From Gnetum montanum (taxonomy: Eukaryota; Streptophyta; Gnetopsida; Gnetales; Gnetaceae), in assembly GCA_015680685.1 (NCBI GenBank), contig MNCI01003605.1:40902-104901 (forward strand): a stretch of DNA of 64,000 bases, read 5' to 3'. The position numbers and the translations under genes were made by a program. The notes under the pieces are model-generated. The model made no database searches and was not told where the DNA came from. It saw nothing but the letters and a program-made list of their open reading frames with translations. Shown piece after piece: positions 61,331-64,000 of the stretch. Position 1 is the first letter of the stretch. Each line of letters begins with the position of its first letter.

Positions 61331-62478
61331 TGGCACATTTAGCCATTCCATGAAGCAGCAAAGCAAAAATATATGATGGGTGTGACTTATTGATGTTTTA
61401 ATACTTGAAAGTTTCATGTAGAAAATTATTAAATGAAGGTAGAGTATTTAACAATTTCAAATGATGACATCAAGGAAAGAAAAATTCATCATGCTCCTTT
61501 GGAAAACGAAATTTGGAAAGGGTTATCGATGCATCAAGGAGAAATATCAAAGTCAATATTGTAAGGTTTGGGTAATGTTTTACTGCAAAAACAAAACAAA
61601 AAAAGAGAAAGGCACAAACACAGTTCCAGCCACTGAACACGATGGGGAAAGATAGATGAGGTTGTTGCAAAGAAAGAAAAACAGTCCAAAAGAATACTAG
61701 TTTTTGTTTACAGGAATCACAGGAATCGCGTTAATTCCAATGCAAAAGAATGCAAGGGTTTTTGCCCTGAAATGGCTTTCTGTTTCACATAAAATCAACT
61801 ATTCTTTTTACCCCAAATCAGCGGCATCTCTGCTGGCCGCGTTGTGCCAAAATTTCTTTTGTAGGGAAGCAAATTCAAAGAAGAGGGACTTGCATTCGAA
61901 TTCAAGTTTTACGTAGTTGATTCCCCTGCCTCCAACGACGCCGATATGCGCTGCGCCGCATAACTCAGAGAAGTTGTTTATAAAAAAAAGGAAGAAGAAG
62001 CAGACATCAGCATTTTGTTTTTAGAACGACAAAAAAACAACAAACCATAAGCAGCGTTGACCGCCCGTGCTAGGGCAAACGGAGCCACCAAGACCTCCAC
62101 GCGGATTCCATGCCACTGAACCCTTGCCATTAAATTTAAAAAAGAAGAAGGGCTCTACCACAGTAGCAGGAGGCGCTGAAGGAATCACGAAACCGTGCGG
62201 TGCGCACTACACAAAATATTTTCGGGCCGTTCCTAACCTACCTTACCTAACGTTGTATTCTTTGATACTCAGATCTACGATGCATTTGCCCTAAACCCTG
62301 AAATCAATGGTAGAAAGTTTAAAGAACGATTTGCAGGAATATGAAGACGCAGGAAGCCCTAGCGAATTTGGGGCAAAATAAAATAGTTTCAGGCAACCGA
62401 AACCCTATGATCAGGGCTATCCATTCAATGAATCACTTTCATTTCCAGATTTTCTCCCAGCAATAGAACGTAGCAACG
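61331..62478. other. Unassigned sequence beyond element D
   Basis: Homology to the gypsy elements stops near 61330. The region 61920-62280 is less AT-rich than most of the window and has short overlapping ORFs on both strands, none recognisable. It may be ancient host sequence or the leader of the short ORF that follows. Confidence 0.4.
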
Positions 62479-62604
62479 ATGCCGAAAGCAGCGGCCGAGC
62501 CTTCTCCCACGGTGGTAGTTGCTAACGATTCTAGGCAGAAGCGGGATATTTCAGAAATGTTTGATAACTGTTCCAGGCCTAGCACCTTTGCATTCGGGCT
62601 TTGA
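62479..62604 (+). CDS. Small ORF, 41 codons, possible first exon or gene fragment
   Basis: ATG 62479 in context AGCAACGATGCC, then 41 codons to TGA. It is acidic/basic mixed, with MPKAAAEPSP at the start and RQKRDISEMF in the middle, and is locally GC-richer than its flanks. A pyrimidine-rich leader with TTTCCAG lies about 30 bp upstream. I do not recognise a family. It could be the first coding exon of a gene, a captured exon, or chance. Confidence 0.25.
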   Translation: MPKAAAEPSPTVVVANDSRQKRDISEMFDNCSRPSTFAFGL

Positions 62605-64000
62605 GTTTCAAATTTTATTTTTTTCGGTCATTCTCACTAGAGTACAAACGTACATAAAATATTTAAGAATAAGGCATCAATAATATTTATGCCAAGGTAG
62701 ATATTGTATTATCACCTTGTTTATTAAAACACTAAGAGCTCCATAAGCATTCTTCAAATCTAAAAGAAAAGATTATTGAGGCTATACTTGTGAACAATTA
62801 TATGAAATTGTTGGAATTATTTTTCAAAAGCAATATTTATCTATTCCCTAACTTCCTAACTTCCTAAGTTAAATACTCCCTAACTTGTTGGGCAAGTCAC
62901 TTAGGAGAGAAGTTAGGTAAGATATTTTTACATATGTAACTACCTTTGAAGCCTGTAAAAAGGCTTCAAGGTGGAAAAAGAAAAGGGGAGATGAAGGGGG
63001 AATATCATCACATTGGGACTTTTGGGAGGTCTCATACATCATCATATTGGATCTCACACATCACACTTGGGATCTTGGAAGATTTGTAAAGAAATCGTGA
63101 ACGGTTGCTTGCAAGATGGCTTGCTAGAATAAAGATTTCAACCTCTTTGTCATGGTCCTGTGAGTTATGNGGGAACTGCTATTGGGATTGTTGTAAGAGA
63201 GCCTCTGTTTGTAGTCACGCTGTTGAACAATTCAGTAGTCGAGAGGGTTCAGAAAATCTTTGGTATTTTGATCGGACCAGAATAGCTTCTTTTTATCTTT
63301 AAAGTGAATTTCTGTGGTATTTCAATCAGAAATTGTCAAGTCTTTCAAAGGTTCTGTTTGAATGCAATCGTTGACATCTATTATCTAGTCAAAATGGAGT
63401 CTCATACATGGTAGTTTATGTAGTAATTTTTGGTAGCATAGTAGGATTGTCTTGAAGAAATTGCTTGCTTTAGATTTGGAAGTTTAAACAATTCGTAGAT
63501 TTTGAATTTGGGATAGCTTTATTGCGAAGTGTTTACTCGTGTCATTTTGCCTTGTTTAAATATTTGAGGTCTACACAAATCTACTTTTTTTTCTTTTCTA
63601 TCTATTTCCATTGAATCTTGCTCTATTTCTAATTTTCTTGTGGAACTATCTCTTTCTCTAGGGAAAATTAGGAGTAGATTACGAAGTTGTGCTCAAATGT
63701 TTTTGCAAAATTTTATTTGTTACAAGTAGGTATTATAAGGACAGCGTAGACTAGGCAATTGAACAAAATAGGAAATTTTCAACAACTCATAGTACTTGGC
63801 AAAGTTGGCTGAATCTCTTTAAAGTAAGTAATTTGTAGTTCACATGCAATGCAATTGTTACATTTTACACAACCACACGCCGCAATAGCACACACACATA
63901 CTCACATTAACTACTGAGTTTATTTGGAGGTATGTGGGCCTTGGTGTTGCCAGAGACCAGCAGGCACCTAAATCCTGTTCGAGGACACTTGTTGGCGGTC
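62605..64000. other. Unassigned tail, possible LTR edge at 62809
   Basis: TGTTGGAATTAT at 62809 is a common start for Copia-type LTRs. It is followed at ~145 bp by CCTGTAAAAAGGC, then AATAAAG at 63129. No second copy, primer site or polyprotein is in the window, so the assignment is tentative. Base 63170 is N. Nothing else recognised. Confidence 0.3.

Noticed and set aside
1-64000. tRNA or rRNA genes
   Set aside because: No complete cloverleaf or rRNA motif was found. Only primer-site strings complementary to a tRNA end and weak SINE-like boxes are present.

Overview
This window is repeat-rich, AT-rich plant nuclear DNA with no intact protein-coding gene that I can recognise. Almost everything identifiable is decayed Ty3/gypsy LTR retrotransposon sequence of Tat/Athila-like type: tRNA-Asp-type primer sites, DxG-type proteases, and plant gypsy gag, RT, RNase H and integrase motifs. 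Nesting, old LTR divergence and long unalignable AT-rich spacers fit a very large plant genome, such as a gymnosperm. The species cannot be named from sequence alone.

Layout. 1-687: truncated LTR (+). 688-7264: unassigned AT-rich spacer. 7265-9767: element F, a small deletion derivative with two LTRs around the tail of a third ORF. 9768-11683: spacer. 11689-30752: element A (+), LTRs of 929 and 944 bp with exact target duplication ATCAA. Inside A's gag zinc-knuckle codons sits element B (+, 14596-26340) with exact target duplication ACCAT. B's two LTRs differ greatly in length (4579 and 1859 bp) because a ~180 bp tandem repeat in U3 has about 20 copies in one and 5 in the other. 30753-35818: spacer with a 433 bp foldback element and a local duplication. 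35819-61314: two minus-strand elements, C and D, in head-to-tail tandem and sharing one central LTR; D's outer LTR is missing. A 1402 bp solo LTR (E, target duplication CCTAA) interrupts D. 61331-64000: non-homologous sequence with a 41-codon ORF and a possible LTR edge.

A, C, D, F and the fragment at 1-687 are related LTR families. C and D carry gag-PR-RT-RH-INT followed by a ~930-950 codon third ORF downstream of integrase; F keeps only the tail of that ORF. A has lost RT-RH-INT and B shows only gag-PR, so both would have needed enzymes from elsewhere. In A and B the gag-PR frame is largely continuous and is broken mostly by TAG/TGA/TAA codons one C-to-T (or G-to-A) step from a sense codon, as expected from methylation-driven decay. 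None of the elements is predicted to be active.

Coordinates of LTR ends of A, B and E and the C/D junction are read directly from repeated termini. Boundaries of F, of domains inside C and D, and of all spacers are approximate.
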